This document shows positions 1 to 5,607 of a stretch of 11,848 nt of DNA, piece after piece. The notes beneath the pieces are model-generated. The model made no database searches, was not told the DNA's origin, and saw nothing but the letters and a program-made list of their open reading frames with translations. The stretch lies in assembly GCA_002509495.1 (NCBI GenBank), contig DAEV01000130.1, positions 346 to 12,193 of the forward strand, read 5' to 3'. Position numbers and translations under genes: made by a program. Origin of the DNA: Methanolinea sp. UBA473. GTDB taxonomy: Archaea; Halobacteriota; Methanomicrobia; Methanomicrobiales; Methanospirillaceae. Each line of letters starts with the position of its first letter. The first letter of the stretch is position 1.

Positions 1-24
1 CGGGTTCAAATCCCGTCGAGTCCA
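1..24 (+). tRNA. tRNA, 3' end only (isotype not determined)
   Basis: The first bases have the shape of a tRNA 3' end: four visible pairs of the T-stem, a seven-base TTCAAAT loop (5-11), the closing strand CCCGT (12-16), then a seven-base acceptor strand CGAGTCC (17-23) and discriminator A24. No CCA follows, so the CCA tail would be added after transcription, as is common in archaea. The acceptor strand predicts that the missing 5' end begins GGACTCG. The anticodon lies outside the window, so the amino acid cannot be read. Confidence 0.85.
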
Positions 25-26
25 TG

Positions 27-42
27 TTAGAATATTAGAATA
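27..42. repeat. Tandem 8-bp direct repeat after the tRNA
   Basis: The octamer TTAGAATA occurs twice head to tail (27-34 and 35-42), starting three bases after the tRNA discriminator. The stretch is A/T-rich in an otherwise GC-rich region. It may be part of the tRNA 3' trailer or a T-rich terminator tail for minus-strand transcripts. Two copies of eight bases could also be chance. Confidence 0.5.
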
Positions 43-85
43 GGCCACCTTCCGGTGGCCCGGGGGTGCGAGGGGGCAGAGCCCC
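43..85. terminator. GC-rich hairpins between convergent tRNA and minus-strand genes
   Basis: Two stem-loops lie between the plus-strand tRNA and the last minus-strand gene. The first pairs GGCCACC (43-49) with GGTGGCC (54-60) around a TTCC loop, a perfect seven-pair stem. The second pairs GGGGC (73-77) with GCCCC (81-85) around a three-base loop. On the minus strand the first hairpin is followed by a T-containing A/T tract (42-27). A bidirectional transcription end is a reasonable reading, but archaeal termination depends mainly on T-runs, so the assignment is tentative. Confidence 0.4.
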
Positions 86-94
86 TTCGGTTCG

Positions 95-427
95 CTAATC
101 GATCCAGTCCAGGAGCCTGCTGACTTTTTCATCCTTTTGAGCCGGCCGGGGCCGATCCTGCGTGCCGGTTCCTTTCCGTTCCTGCTCCCCCCCTTCCAGA
201 TCTAACTCAAGATCGTGGTAACCGGGAAGAAGATCGGACTTCGTGTGGACCGGGATCTCTTCCGCAAGGATGATCGGTTTACTGGAATCGGGAGGGGGTG
301 CGAGAAATCCGGCCTCCTCCCGTGGGATTGTGGTACCCTGGTGGGCCAGGAGGAAGTCCACAAAATCTTCCACTTCCTTCCTCTGCCCGGGTGAAAGCTT
401 TGAGATCTTCCCTTCAAGCCCATCCAT
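95..427 (-). CDS. Small DUF2281-like protein of unknown function (110 aa)
   Basis: The N-terminal 30 residues (KISKLSPGQRKEVEDFVDFL, then LLAHQG) resemble the DUF2281 pattern, in which a short amphipathic helix-turn-helix segment reads 'LP..q.EV.dFi.FL'. The rest is acidic, proline-rich and low in complexity and probably disordered; it ends in a hydrophobic SRLLDWID tail. The ATG at 427 is preceded by GGCGGTGC at a good ribosome-binding distance, which supports the start. It is the last gene of the minus-strand group, 78 bp after the aldolase gene. Some DUF2281 proteins act as antitoxins, but I see no toxin partner next to it. The family call is from pattern memory and the function is unknown. 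Confidence 0.7.
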   Translation of the reverse strand: MDGLEGKISKLSPGQRKEVEDFVDFLLAHQGTTIPREEAGFLAPPPDSSKPIILAEEIPVHTKSDLLPGYHDLELDLEGGEQERKGTGTQDRPRPAQKDEKVSRLLDWID

Positions 428-505
428 ATGAATGCACCGCCTCTGGAGATTGAGATCTTGCTCCCTCTGCTGATAGTCCCTTCGAACGGATATCCTGCTG
501 CAAGA

Positions 506-1054
506 TCACAGTCTCCTATCCTCCCACGAATGGAGGAGGAACAGGACTCTGCAGCTGTGCTCCACGGAGGATGTAAGAGAATATGCTTCGTCCAGGGTTT
601 TTGCCCCGGCAAAGGTTCCGTGCCCCCGAACGATTACTGCCCCTGACAGGGAGAGGGCATCCGCCACATTTGCCGCCATCTCGTCACTGCCCGGCCGGCC
701 TTCTACGACACGAATAGACGGGCAGAACATCTCTCCTTCACTATCCCTCGGGATGATCTCGTCCCTCACAAGGGAAATTGCAACGGCATGAGGGGGGTGA
801 GCATGGACGATCGCATGATGAGGGGTTTTCCTGTATACTTCCCGGTGCAGGCGGAATTCGCTGGACGCTTCAGGAGGCATAGGCCCGGAAAATGGAACGA
901 TTACAAGTGAACCCGGGTCATCGAGGTAGGATCCCGCCCGGGTGATGAAGAACCCATCATCCCCGCGGACACTCAGGTTCCCGAAGACGGCCCCGATCAG
1001 CCCCTCCTGACGGAGACGGATCCCAATTCGTTTGAACTCATCTGTTAATTCCAT
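506..1054 (-). CDS. Class II aldolase, fuculose-1-phosphate aldolase-like (182 aa)
   Basis: This is a zinc-dependent class II (FucA/AraD-type) aldolase. From the ATG at 1054 it has the catalytic glutamate in SSEFRLH (Glu66), zinc histidines in VHAHPPHA (His85, His87) and a third in RGHGT (His145), plus the early GNLSVR phosphate-binding segment. The 182-residue length fits archaeal members. A longer form of 192 residues could start at the ATG at 1084, which overlaps the npdG stop as ATGA. I prefer 1054 because the extra residues look unconserved and AGGGAA lies just upstream. In Methanocaldococcus a related enzyme is linked to lactaldehyde formation for coenzyme F420, which fits its position behind npdG. 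Sugar-phosphate or methylthioribulose-phosphate chemistry remains possible. Confidence 0.85.
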   Translation of the reverse strand: MELTDEFKRIGIRLRQEGLIGAVFGNLSVRGDDGFFITRAGSYLDDPGSLVIVPFSGPMPPEASSEFRLHREVYRKTPHHAIVHAHPPHAVAISLVRDEIIPRDSEGEMFCPSIRVVEGRPGSDEMAANVADALSLSGAVIVRGHGTFAGAKTLDEAYSLTSSVEHSCRVLFLLHSWEDRRL

Positions 1055-1080
1055 TTCCCTGCTTCTTCCGGGACTTCCAC

Positions 1081-1731
1081 TCATCTGAACTGGATCCCTA
1101 CATCTCTCATCTTGTTGTATCTTGCAATATTCAGGAGGAGGGGGGTGAGGCACTCCACCATGCCGGATACGGCAAGGGGCCCGGCATCGTATGCACGAAT
1201 CTTCGGGATGCTGTTGACGAGGTCCATCACGACAGTTTTTGCTGCGGCGTCATCCCCGCACACCGGGATCGCGAGGTCGAGTTCCTCTCCTAGAGCGCGC
1301 CATTTGTTTGCAGCCACGGTATTGAAGGCTGTGCAGATGCGCGTGCCTGGAGGGAGCAGCCTCCTGATCAGGAGCGCAGCAGATCCCTCTGGTGGAGGGG
1401 TAAATACAAAGAAATCCCGCTTTTCCATGGGATTCACCGGTGAAATCACAATTTTTCCGGATAACCCCGTCAGGGTTGAAAGGGTCGATTCAACGTGCTT
1501 GAATGGGATGGCCAGGATTACGATATCCGCCATGTCCACAGCTTCCTGGTTCGTGTGACCGCTGCAGGTGCAAGGCAATCCCCTTTCTTTTAAGGCATTG
1601 AAGCAGCATACGCTGCTCTCTCTTGCTTTTTCCTCCTCCCGCGAACCAATAGTAACCTCGTGCCGGGATGAGAGGCGCATGGCGATGCCCTCTCCGATGT
1701 CACCGGTTCCGCCTACGATTCCGACCCTCAC
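1081..1731 (-). CDS. npdG: F420-dependent NADP oxidoreductase (216 aa)
   Basis: The enzyme moves hydride between reduced coenzyme F420 and NADP+, supplying NADPH for biosynthesis in methanogens. The N-terminus has the dinucleotide-binding turn GIVGGTGDIGEG (4-15), followed by TIGSR (27-31), where Ser30 and Arg31 are placed to hold the NADPH 2'-phosphate. ISPVNPM (96-102) and CTAFNTVAANKW (133-144) match Fno/NpdG enzymes, and the length is close to the roughly 212 residues of characterized members. Translation starts at GTG 1731, directly after the thioredoxin stop; GGTGA sits five bases upstream within the end of the thioredoxin gene. The stop lies near the aldolase start, so the three genes are probably co-translated. 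Confidence 0.95.
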   Translation of the reverse strand: MRVGIVGGTGDIGEGIAMRLSSRHEVTIGSREEEKARESSVCCFNALKERGLPCTCSGHTNQEAVDMADIVILAIPFKHVESTLSTLTGLSGKIVISPVNPMEKRDFFVFTPPPEGSAALLIRRLLPPGTRICTAFNTVAANKWRALGEELDLAIPVCGDDAAAKTVVMDLVNSIPKIRAYDAGPLAVSGMVECLTPLLLNIARYNKMRDVGIQFR

Positions 1732-2004
1732 TCAGCTCACCAGCGGGGAGAGCATCGACTCCAGGGTTTCTGCACTTGTGACCCCTTCGAGAGTATGGAC
1801 CACCTTGCCGTCCTTTTCGATGACCAGCGTGGGCACTACCCTGATCCCGTAGGTATTTGCCATGTCCATGTGCTGGTCTACATCGATCTTCCTGATCTCT
1901 ACTTTGTCTCCCAGCCTCTTTTTTAAGTCCTCAAGGATTGGCCCCTGCCTCCTGCAAGGTCCGCACCAGTCGGCAAAAAAGTCCAGCAAAACCGGTTTAC
2001 TCAT
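1732..2004 (-). CDS. Thioredoxin-family protein (90 aa)
   Basis: This is a small cytoplasmic dithiol-disulfide carrier. The active site WCGPC is at residues 13-17, after the strand VLLDFFAD; the cis-proline segment RVVPTLVIEKDGK and the C-terminal helix complete the thioredoxin fold. At 90 residues it is shorter than the bacterial protein of about 105, as in the small archaeal thioredoxins. ATG 2004 has a strong GGAGGG site seven bases upstream. It lies 54 bp downstream of secD and its stop abuts the npdG start. A job linked to F420/NADPH redox flow is an inference from that coupling; no thioredoxin reductase gene is present in the window. Confidence 0.93.
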   Translation of the reverse strand: MSKPVLLDFFADWCGPCRRQGPILEDLKKRLGDKVEIRKIDVDQHMDMANTYGIRVVPTLVIEKDGKVVHTLEGVTSAETLESMLSPLVS

Positions 2005-2058
2005 GTGATTTCCCTCCGGAAATTGTGGATTAAAAAGGAGATAAAAGTTGTTATTGGT
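2005..2058 (-). other. secD-thioredoxin spacer with T-rich tract
   Basis: Read on the minus strand, this 54-bp gap has two T-runs (CTTTTATC and CTTTTTAATCC, about 2048-2028) and then the thioredoxin ribosome binding site GGAGGG (2017-2012). The T-runs could give partial termination after secD or act as a weak TATA element. If one were the thioredoxin promoter, the predicted start would fall at or inside the ribosome binding site, so readthrough from secD with some attenuation seems more likely. Confidence 0.35.
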
Positions 2059-3507
2059 TTATTTGGAGAGGATCTCCTTGATAATCTCGCCATAGGCCGG
2101 ACGGGTCACACCTACCCCGATCACTACCCCGATGATGGTGATGATTGCAAATCCGCGGAGTGTCGAGAGATCCATCAGTGCCAGCGGTAACATCGCGATG
2201 ATGACCGTCGCCGCTGAGACAAGGATGATCCCAAGCGCCCGCGTCAACCGCTTGGTGTATACCGTGGAAGACGGGACTTTCCCCTCGTGCAGTACTTCGT
2301 CGGTAATGATTACCAGCTGATCGATCCCAGTCCCCATCACGGCGATGAGTGCGGCGATACTGGCAAGGTCCAGTTGCTGGATGAACGTCGCGATTCCGAG
2401 CAGGATCACGATCTCGGAGATGTTGATGGCCATCATGGGCACAACGATTCCCGCTTCATGGTATCTGAAATAGATCACCGCACCGACAGCGAGGGCAGCG
2501 GCGATGAAGGCCAGTGCGCATATGAGTTTGAAATATTCGGATAGTGCTGCAGGCACGTATCCCGACCCGGCAACTGTGACATCAACCGGAAGCGCTCCGG
2601 CACGGAGGTGGATCTCCAGGTTCTTGGCGTCTGTAAGGCCGGCATCCCCGGTTCCCGTCGAAGCATAGAGCTGGCGTATCGGCTCTGTCTGGAGTTTTGC
2701 AGCCAAATCTTCCGAGAGCGGTGCGCTGTATACTACTTCATCGTCCAGGTACATATCCAGGGCATGGGCTTCAGGGTCGTACACTGCGCCCGTGGCGATT
2801 GCGCCCTCCTGGAACTGCTTTGCACCCGCTTCATTCAGCGTGAAGGACACTCCCCACATGAGGCTTCCCGGGGGTTCGTGGCTCGGGACTCCCACCGTAT
2901 TGATGGTGTCGCCATATAGCACATGCTCGGTCTGGTTCCCGGTGGTGTGGATCCGGATCTCGAATTTACCCTGTTTGCCCACGATCTCCTTGGCCTGAGC
3001 AAGACTCACCCCTGCCAGTTCCACACGGATATAGTGGGTCACCCCGTTCAACCCGGTGAGGGGATTCACCCTCGCGTCCTTTGTCCCGAGGTTGTTCAAT
3101 TTGTTCTCGAGGATTCGCTTGACATCTTCCGCTGTTTCCCTCGATACTCCCTGTTCATAAGAGGTGAGTTGACCGCCGGCGGATGTGAACTCCGCTTCCA
3201 GGGTTTCCCGCGGATAATATTTGCGTATCTCCAGTTTGTCCTCCTGTATCAGGTAGATCTCGGCATCCAGCTTCGTCTGCAGGTCCGAGATGAAGTCTTC
3301 GATAGGCCTGTCGGTCTCGAACCCTACTACCTCTGCCTGAAACTCCATCTGCAGCCAGGTCCCTTCCTGCAGGTCCAGGCCATACTGCAGGTTCGTGGTA
3401 AACTGGCCGTCTTCGAACCTTGGATAGATCGCGATTGCAGAGCCAATGATGAGGATGAGCATCAGAACGACCTGCCAGTGTCCCAGCATGGCCTTCAGTT
3501 TGCTCAT
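2059..3507 (-). CDS. secD: Preprotein translocase subunit SecD (482 aa)
   Basis: SecD is the RND-type membrane partner of SecF that assists protein export through SecYE. There is one N-terminal membrane helix (about 12-28), then YGLDLQEGTWLQMEF (42-56), matching the family D1 motif. A large extracytoplasmic domain follows (about 35-320, including the ALPVDVTVAGSGYVPAAL region), and then five C-terminal helices (about 327-470). The fourth-helix motif MGTGIDQLVIITDEVLHEGK (391-410) carries the Asp396 expected for proton-coupled action. I chose ATG 3507 because it overlaps the secF stop as ATGA and follows GGGGTGG. A nine-residue longer form from 3534 would run further into secF and is unlikely. 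The secF-then-secD order is typical of archaea and reversed from most bacteria. Confidence 0.95.
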   Translation of the reverse strand: MSKLKAMLGHWQVVLMLILIIGSAIAIYPRFEDGQFTTNLQYGLDLQEGTWLQMEFQAEVVGFETDRPIEDFISDLQTKLDAEIYLIQEDKLEIRKYYPRETLEAEFTSAGGQLTSYEQGVSRETAEDVKRILENKLNNLGTKDARVNPLTGLNGVTHYIRVELAGVSLAQAKEIVGKQGKFEIRIHTTGNQTEHVLYGDTINTVGVPSHEPPGSLMWGVSFTLNEAGAKQFQEGAIATGAVYDPEAHALDMYLDDEVVYSAPLSEDLAAKLQTEPIRQLYASTGTGDAGLTDAKNLEIHLRAGALPVDVTVAGSGYVPAALSEYFKLICALAFIAAALAVGAVIYFRYHEAGIVVPMMAINISEIVILLGIATFIQQLDLASIAALIAVMGTGIDQLVIITDEVLHEGKVPSSTVYTKRLTRALGIILVSAATVIIAMLPLALMDLSTLRGFAIITIIGVVIGVGVTRPAYGEIIKEILSK

Positions 3508-4358
3508 CGTCCACCCCTCTTCCTGACGTACCATTTTATGATCCCGGCGTTCGTGAGCCAGGTATTCATCATATCAATAAAGAGCCCGATCAGGAGGACC
3601 GTTGCGATCTCCCAGATCGTAGTGATCTGGGCAAAGAATGTCACCACCCACATCGCGCCGACTGCGGCGATGGTCGTGGTAGTCATGATGATCCCCGTAT
3701 CGAACGCTCCCGCAAGCTTCTCCTCGAGCTTGCCCTGGCGTTTCAGGACTCTCATCGTCAGCAGGATATCCGAGTCCACCGAATACCCTATCAGCATAAG
3801 AAGCGCAGCGGTGGTCGGCAGGGAAAGATCGATGCCGACGATGTTCATGGCGGCAGCGGTCATGGCAATATCGGCGAACGCGGAGAGCACCACCGCGGCG
3901 GACGGCACGAACGACCGGAAGGCCAGGAACACCACTATGGTCATCCCCACAAACGAGATGATCAGGGCGATTAAGGCCTGTTCCTGCAGAGTCTGGCCAA
4001 AGGAAGCCCCTATCTGATCGATCTTTGCATCCGGGTACCGTTCACCGATAAAGGTCGCAAGGGACTGGAGGCGGGTATCGTCCATGGGGCCGAACCGCAG
4101 CAGTTTGCCGTTGTTCACCCCTTCACCCACGGATAGGAGAGGGTAATCGGAGAATACCGCCTTCAACTGGTCAGGGGTATCGGCCGTGAAGATCGTGGCT
4201 GCCGTGCCCCCGGAGAAATCGATCCCCGGATGTACCGGCATTCCGGTGGTGGCCATGGTATATCCCAGGATGGCCAGGGAGAGGATGAGGATCACCACCG
4301 GAATGATCACCATCTGCTTTGGGGAGTATTTGTTCACATCGTAGCGGATGAATCCCAT
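3504..4358 (-). CDS. secF: Preprotein translocase subunit SecF (284 aa)
   Basis: SecF forms a membrane complex with SecD and supports protein export. It has an N-terminal helix (about 16-36), the family signature HPGIDFSGGTAA (43-54), a short extracytoplasmic domain (about 40-125), and five more helices. GYSVDSDILLTMRVLKRQGK (191-210) is the conserved fourth-helix motif with Asp195/Asp197. The 284-residue length is normal for archaea. It is the first gene of the minus-strand group, and its stop overlaps the secD start. No clear ribosome binding site precedes ATG 4358; GGGAT is the nearest G-rich stretch, so a weak site or a leaderless transcript are both possible. Confidence 0.95.
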   Translation of the reverse strand: MGFIRYDVNKYSPKQMVIIPVVILILSLAILGYTMATTGMPVHPGIDFSGGTAATIFTADTPDQLKAVFSDYPLLSVGEGVNNGKLLRFGPMDDTRLQSLATFIGERYPDAKIDQIGASFGQTLQEQALIALIISFVGMTIVVFLAFRSFVPSAAVVLSAFADIAMTAAAMNIVGIDLSLPTTAALLMLIGYSVDSDILLTMRVLKRQGKLEEKLAGAFDTGIIMTTTTIAAVGAMWVVTFFAQITTIWEIATVLLIGLFIDMMNTWLTNAGIIKWYVRKRGGR

Positions 4359-4543
4359 ATCCCATTACGTTAGGTGTGCGAGGGTAAAATGCTTCGGGAA
4401 TACCTCGATGCGGTGCATTCCGAAATCCTGACGGGTGAATGGTTGAGGGTATTTCTGTATGTGGTTCCTTCCCGTTTCTTACCACCCTTTATGCCAGGAA
4501 AAAATGAAAAAGGTTATATAAACCTTACGGTGAGTACCAGCTC
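4359..4543. promoter_or_regulatory. Divergent promoter region between secF and the DUF2551 gene
   Basis: This 185-bp gap separates the two oppositely transcribed gene groups. It contains the strong TATA element at 4515-4522 (listed separately). On the minus strand there are weaker TATA-like stretches near 4494-4487 (CATAAAGG) and 4391-4383 (CATTTTACC) that could serve secF. An imperfect hairpin, TTCGGGAATACC (4393-4404) against GGTGCATTCCGAA (4412-4424), lies in what would be the secF leader. No ORF in it looks real. Confidence 0.6.
4515..4522 (+). promoter_or_regulatory. TATA box for the DUF2551 gene; near-symmetric
   Basis: TATATAAA is preceded by the purine-rich stretch GAAAAAGG (4506-4513), which fits an archaeal BRE. 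A start about 25-30 bases downstream would fall at about 4541-4546, on top of ATG 4544, implying a leaderless or nearly leaderless mRNA. The surrounding GGTTATATAAACC is almost a palindrome and also reads as a TATA box on the minus strand, where it would give secF a leader of roughly 130 bases. Confidence 0.65.
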
Positions 4544-4858
4544 ATGAGATCTCCGCATGAGATCAAATCCATTATCGAAGGTCGTCTGAGAAATTATCTT
4601 TCAAGGGACCGGACGGGGATCAGGCGGGCAATGCTGCAGATCTTCCTTCGGATCAGGTCGCTTACTATTGCCCAGATATTCGAGGAATTGAACAAGAGGT
4701 TCACCATCAGCTACCATTCCGTTGCGGCGATGGTCGGAATCATCGCATCCCGTATCGGGATCCTTCATGTGAACCGGAACAGGGAGGGAACCTGCAGCAT
4801 TTACCAGATCAAGGAACAGTATGTCGACCTTGTCACGAGGATAGTTGGTTCCACATGA
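4544..4858 (+). CDS. DUF2551-like archaeal protein, winged-helix-like (104 aa)
   Basis: I recognise this as resembling the archaeal DUF2551 family, which has no assigned function. Residues 25-75 (from GIRRAMLQIFLRI to ASRIGIL) look like a winged helix: a helix, then LTIAQIFEELNKRF, then SYHSVAAMVGIIASRIGIL as a putative recognition helix, followed by a basic wing (HVNRNREGTCSIYQIK). DNA binding is an inference from this shape. ATG 4544 was chosen because homologues as I recall them begin at this MRSP; GGTGAG lies ten bases upstream (4529-4534), but the TATA position suggests that it may not be in the mRNA. It is the first gene of the plus-strand group, which makes it a candidate local regulator. 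Confidence 0.8.
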   Translation: MRSPHEIKSIIEGRLRNYLSRDRTGIRRAMLQIFLRIRSLTIAQIFEELNKRFTISYHSVAAMVGIIASRIGILHVNRNREGTCSIYQIKEQYVDLVTRIVGST

Positions 4859-4912
4859 ACTCCAGATATTCGGCATAATTTTTTACCCCTTCCGGTAGAC
4901 GAATGGGGAAGC
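4859..4912 (+). other. Spacer with T6 run and ribosome binding site
   Basis: The 54-bp gap after the DUF2551 gene holds a run of six T (4879-4884) preceded by CATAA. It could be a weak archaeal terminator or the TATA element of a second promoter (GCATAATTTTTT), which would start transcription around 4903-4910. GGGGAA (4905-4910) precedes ATG 4913 at short spacing. Confidence 0.35.
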
Positions 4913-5203
4913 ATGTATGTAAAACCGACCCCCTGCCAGTTCCCGGAAGAGATCACGGTGACCGAGGAAGTGAAAGAATATATCCAGCACAGAGGTTGTG
5001 ATTTTCGAATTTGCACCTCCTGCGGCGGGCCACTCCTGCTCCCCGTCAGTATGAAGCCTTCCAAACCCACCGATCTTCAGGTCAAGGCCGGGGATCAGGT
5101 AATCTTCATCTCCATCCACCAGGCCAGATTCCTGAATTCCATTACCATGAACATGTTACCCCTTTTTCTGGATCAGATGGATGATTCCACAGGTATCTCA
5201 TGA
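4913..5203 (+). CDS. Conserved-looking small Cys-containing protein, unknown function (96 aa)
   Basis: I do not recognise a named family. The sequence reads as a compact single domain: a beta-rich N-terminus with EEITVTEEVKEYIQHRG, a cluster of three cysteines (Cys29, and Cys34-xx-Cys37 in ICTSCGGP), then a basic/proline segment KPSKPTDLQVKAGDQVIFISIHQARF, and a hydrophobic C-terminal half. Three clustered cysteines could form an incomplete metal site shared across a dimer, but this is speculative. The gene is real because GGGGAA precedes the ATG and its stop overlaps the archease start as ATGA. Close coupling to archease and rtcB suggests a role around RNA processing. Confidence 0.75.
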   Translation: MYVKPTPCQFPEEITVTEEVKEYIQHRGCDFRICTSCGGPLLLPVSMKPSKPTDLQVKAGDQVIFISIHQARFLNSITMNMLPLFLDQMDDSTGIS

Positions 5204-5607
5204 GTTTTACCGAGATGGAGCACACTGCGGACATGAAGATGCGTGTGGAAGCGGGACGCCTGGATGAACTCTTCTCAGAAGCGGCCAGAGCGATGATGCA
5301 TATCATGTACGGTGCTCCCGGCTCCGACGGGATCTCCCGTCCCATCCAGGTGAAAGCCCATGATCTCGTGGCTCTCATGCATGCGTTCCTCTCTGAAATC
5401 CTTTATATCACTGATGCGGAAGGGCTTGTCGTCTCCGGGGCTTCGGTCCGGGTAAAGGAAACCTCCGTGGAGGGACGATTGACAGGGGAACCGTTCCGGG
5501 CGGAGAAGCATCGCGGGGGGCGTGAAATCAAAGGAATCTCCCTTTCAGGACTCCAAATAATCCGGGAAGAGGACACTTATATCATGGAAGTCCTCTTTGA
5601 TGTGTGA
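5200..5607 (+). CDS. Archease, RtcB activating protein (135 aa)
   Basis: Archease helps the RNA ligase RtcB to be guanylylated and to turn over many times in tRNA splicing and RNA repair. The N-terminal metal-site motif MEHTADM (6-12, His8 and Asp11) and the C-terminal VLFDV with Asp134 next to the terminus are present, as is the helix LDELFSEAARAMMHIMYG (21-38). The 135-residue length is usual. The gene sits directly before rtcB with a GTGA overlap, as in many archaea. One oddity is that the usual VKAVTYH-like strand is here IKGISLSGL (110-118), so the commonly conserved Tyr-His pair is missing. Confidence 0.93.
   Translation: MSFTEMEHTADMKMRVEAGRLDELFSEAARAMMHIMYGAPGSDGISRPIQVKAHDLVALMHAFLSEILYITDAEGLVVSGASVRVKETSVEGRLTGEPFRAEKHRGGREIKGISLSGLQIIREEDTYIMEVLFDV

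Noticed and set aside
454..507. Inverted repeat GATCTTGC / GCAAGATC between the aldolase and DUF2281-like genes
   Set aside because: The arms are only eight bases and 38 bases apart, one arm runs into the aldolase stop codon, and no extension or regulator is evident; chance is a sufficient explanation.
2923..4017. A 364-codon plus-strand open frame antisense to secD and secF
   Set aside because: It spans the secF-secD junction opposite two well-conserved genes, has no plausible ribosome binding site, and its translation has the random hydrophobic/His-rich composition of a shadow frame.
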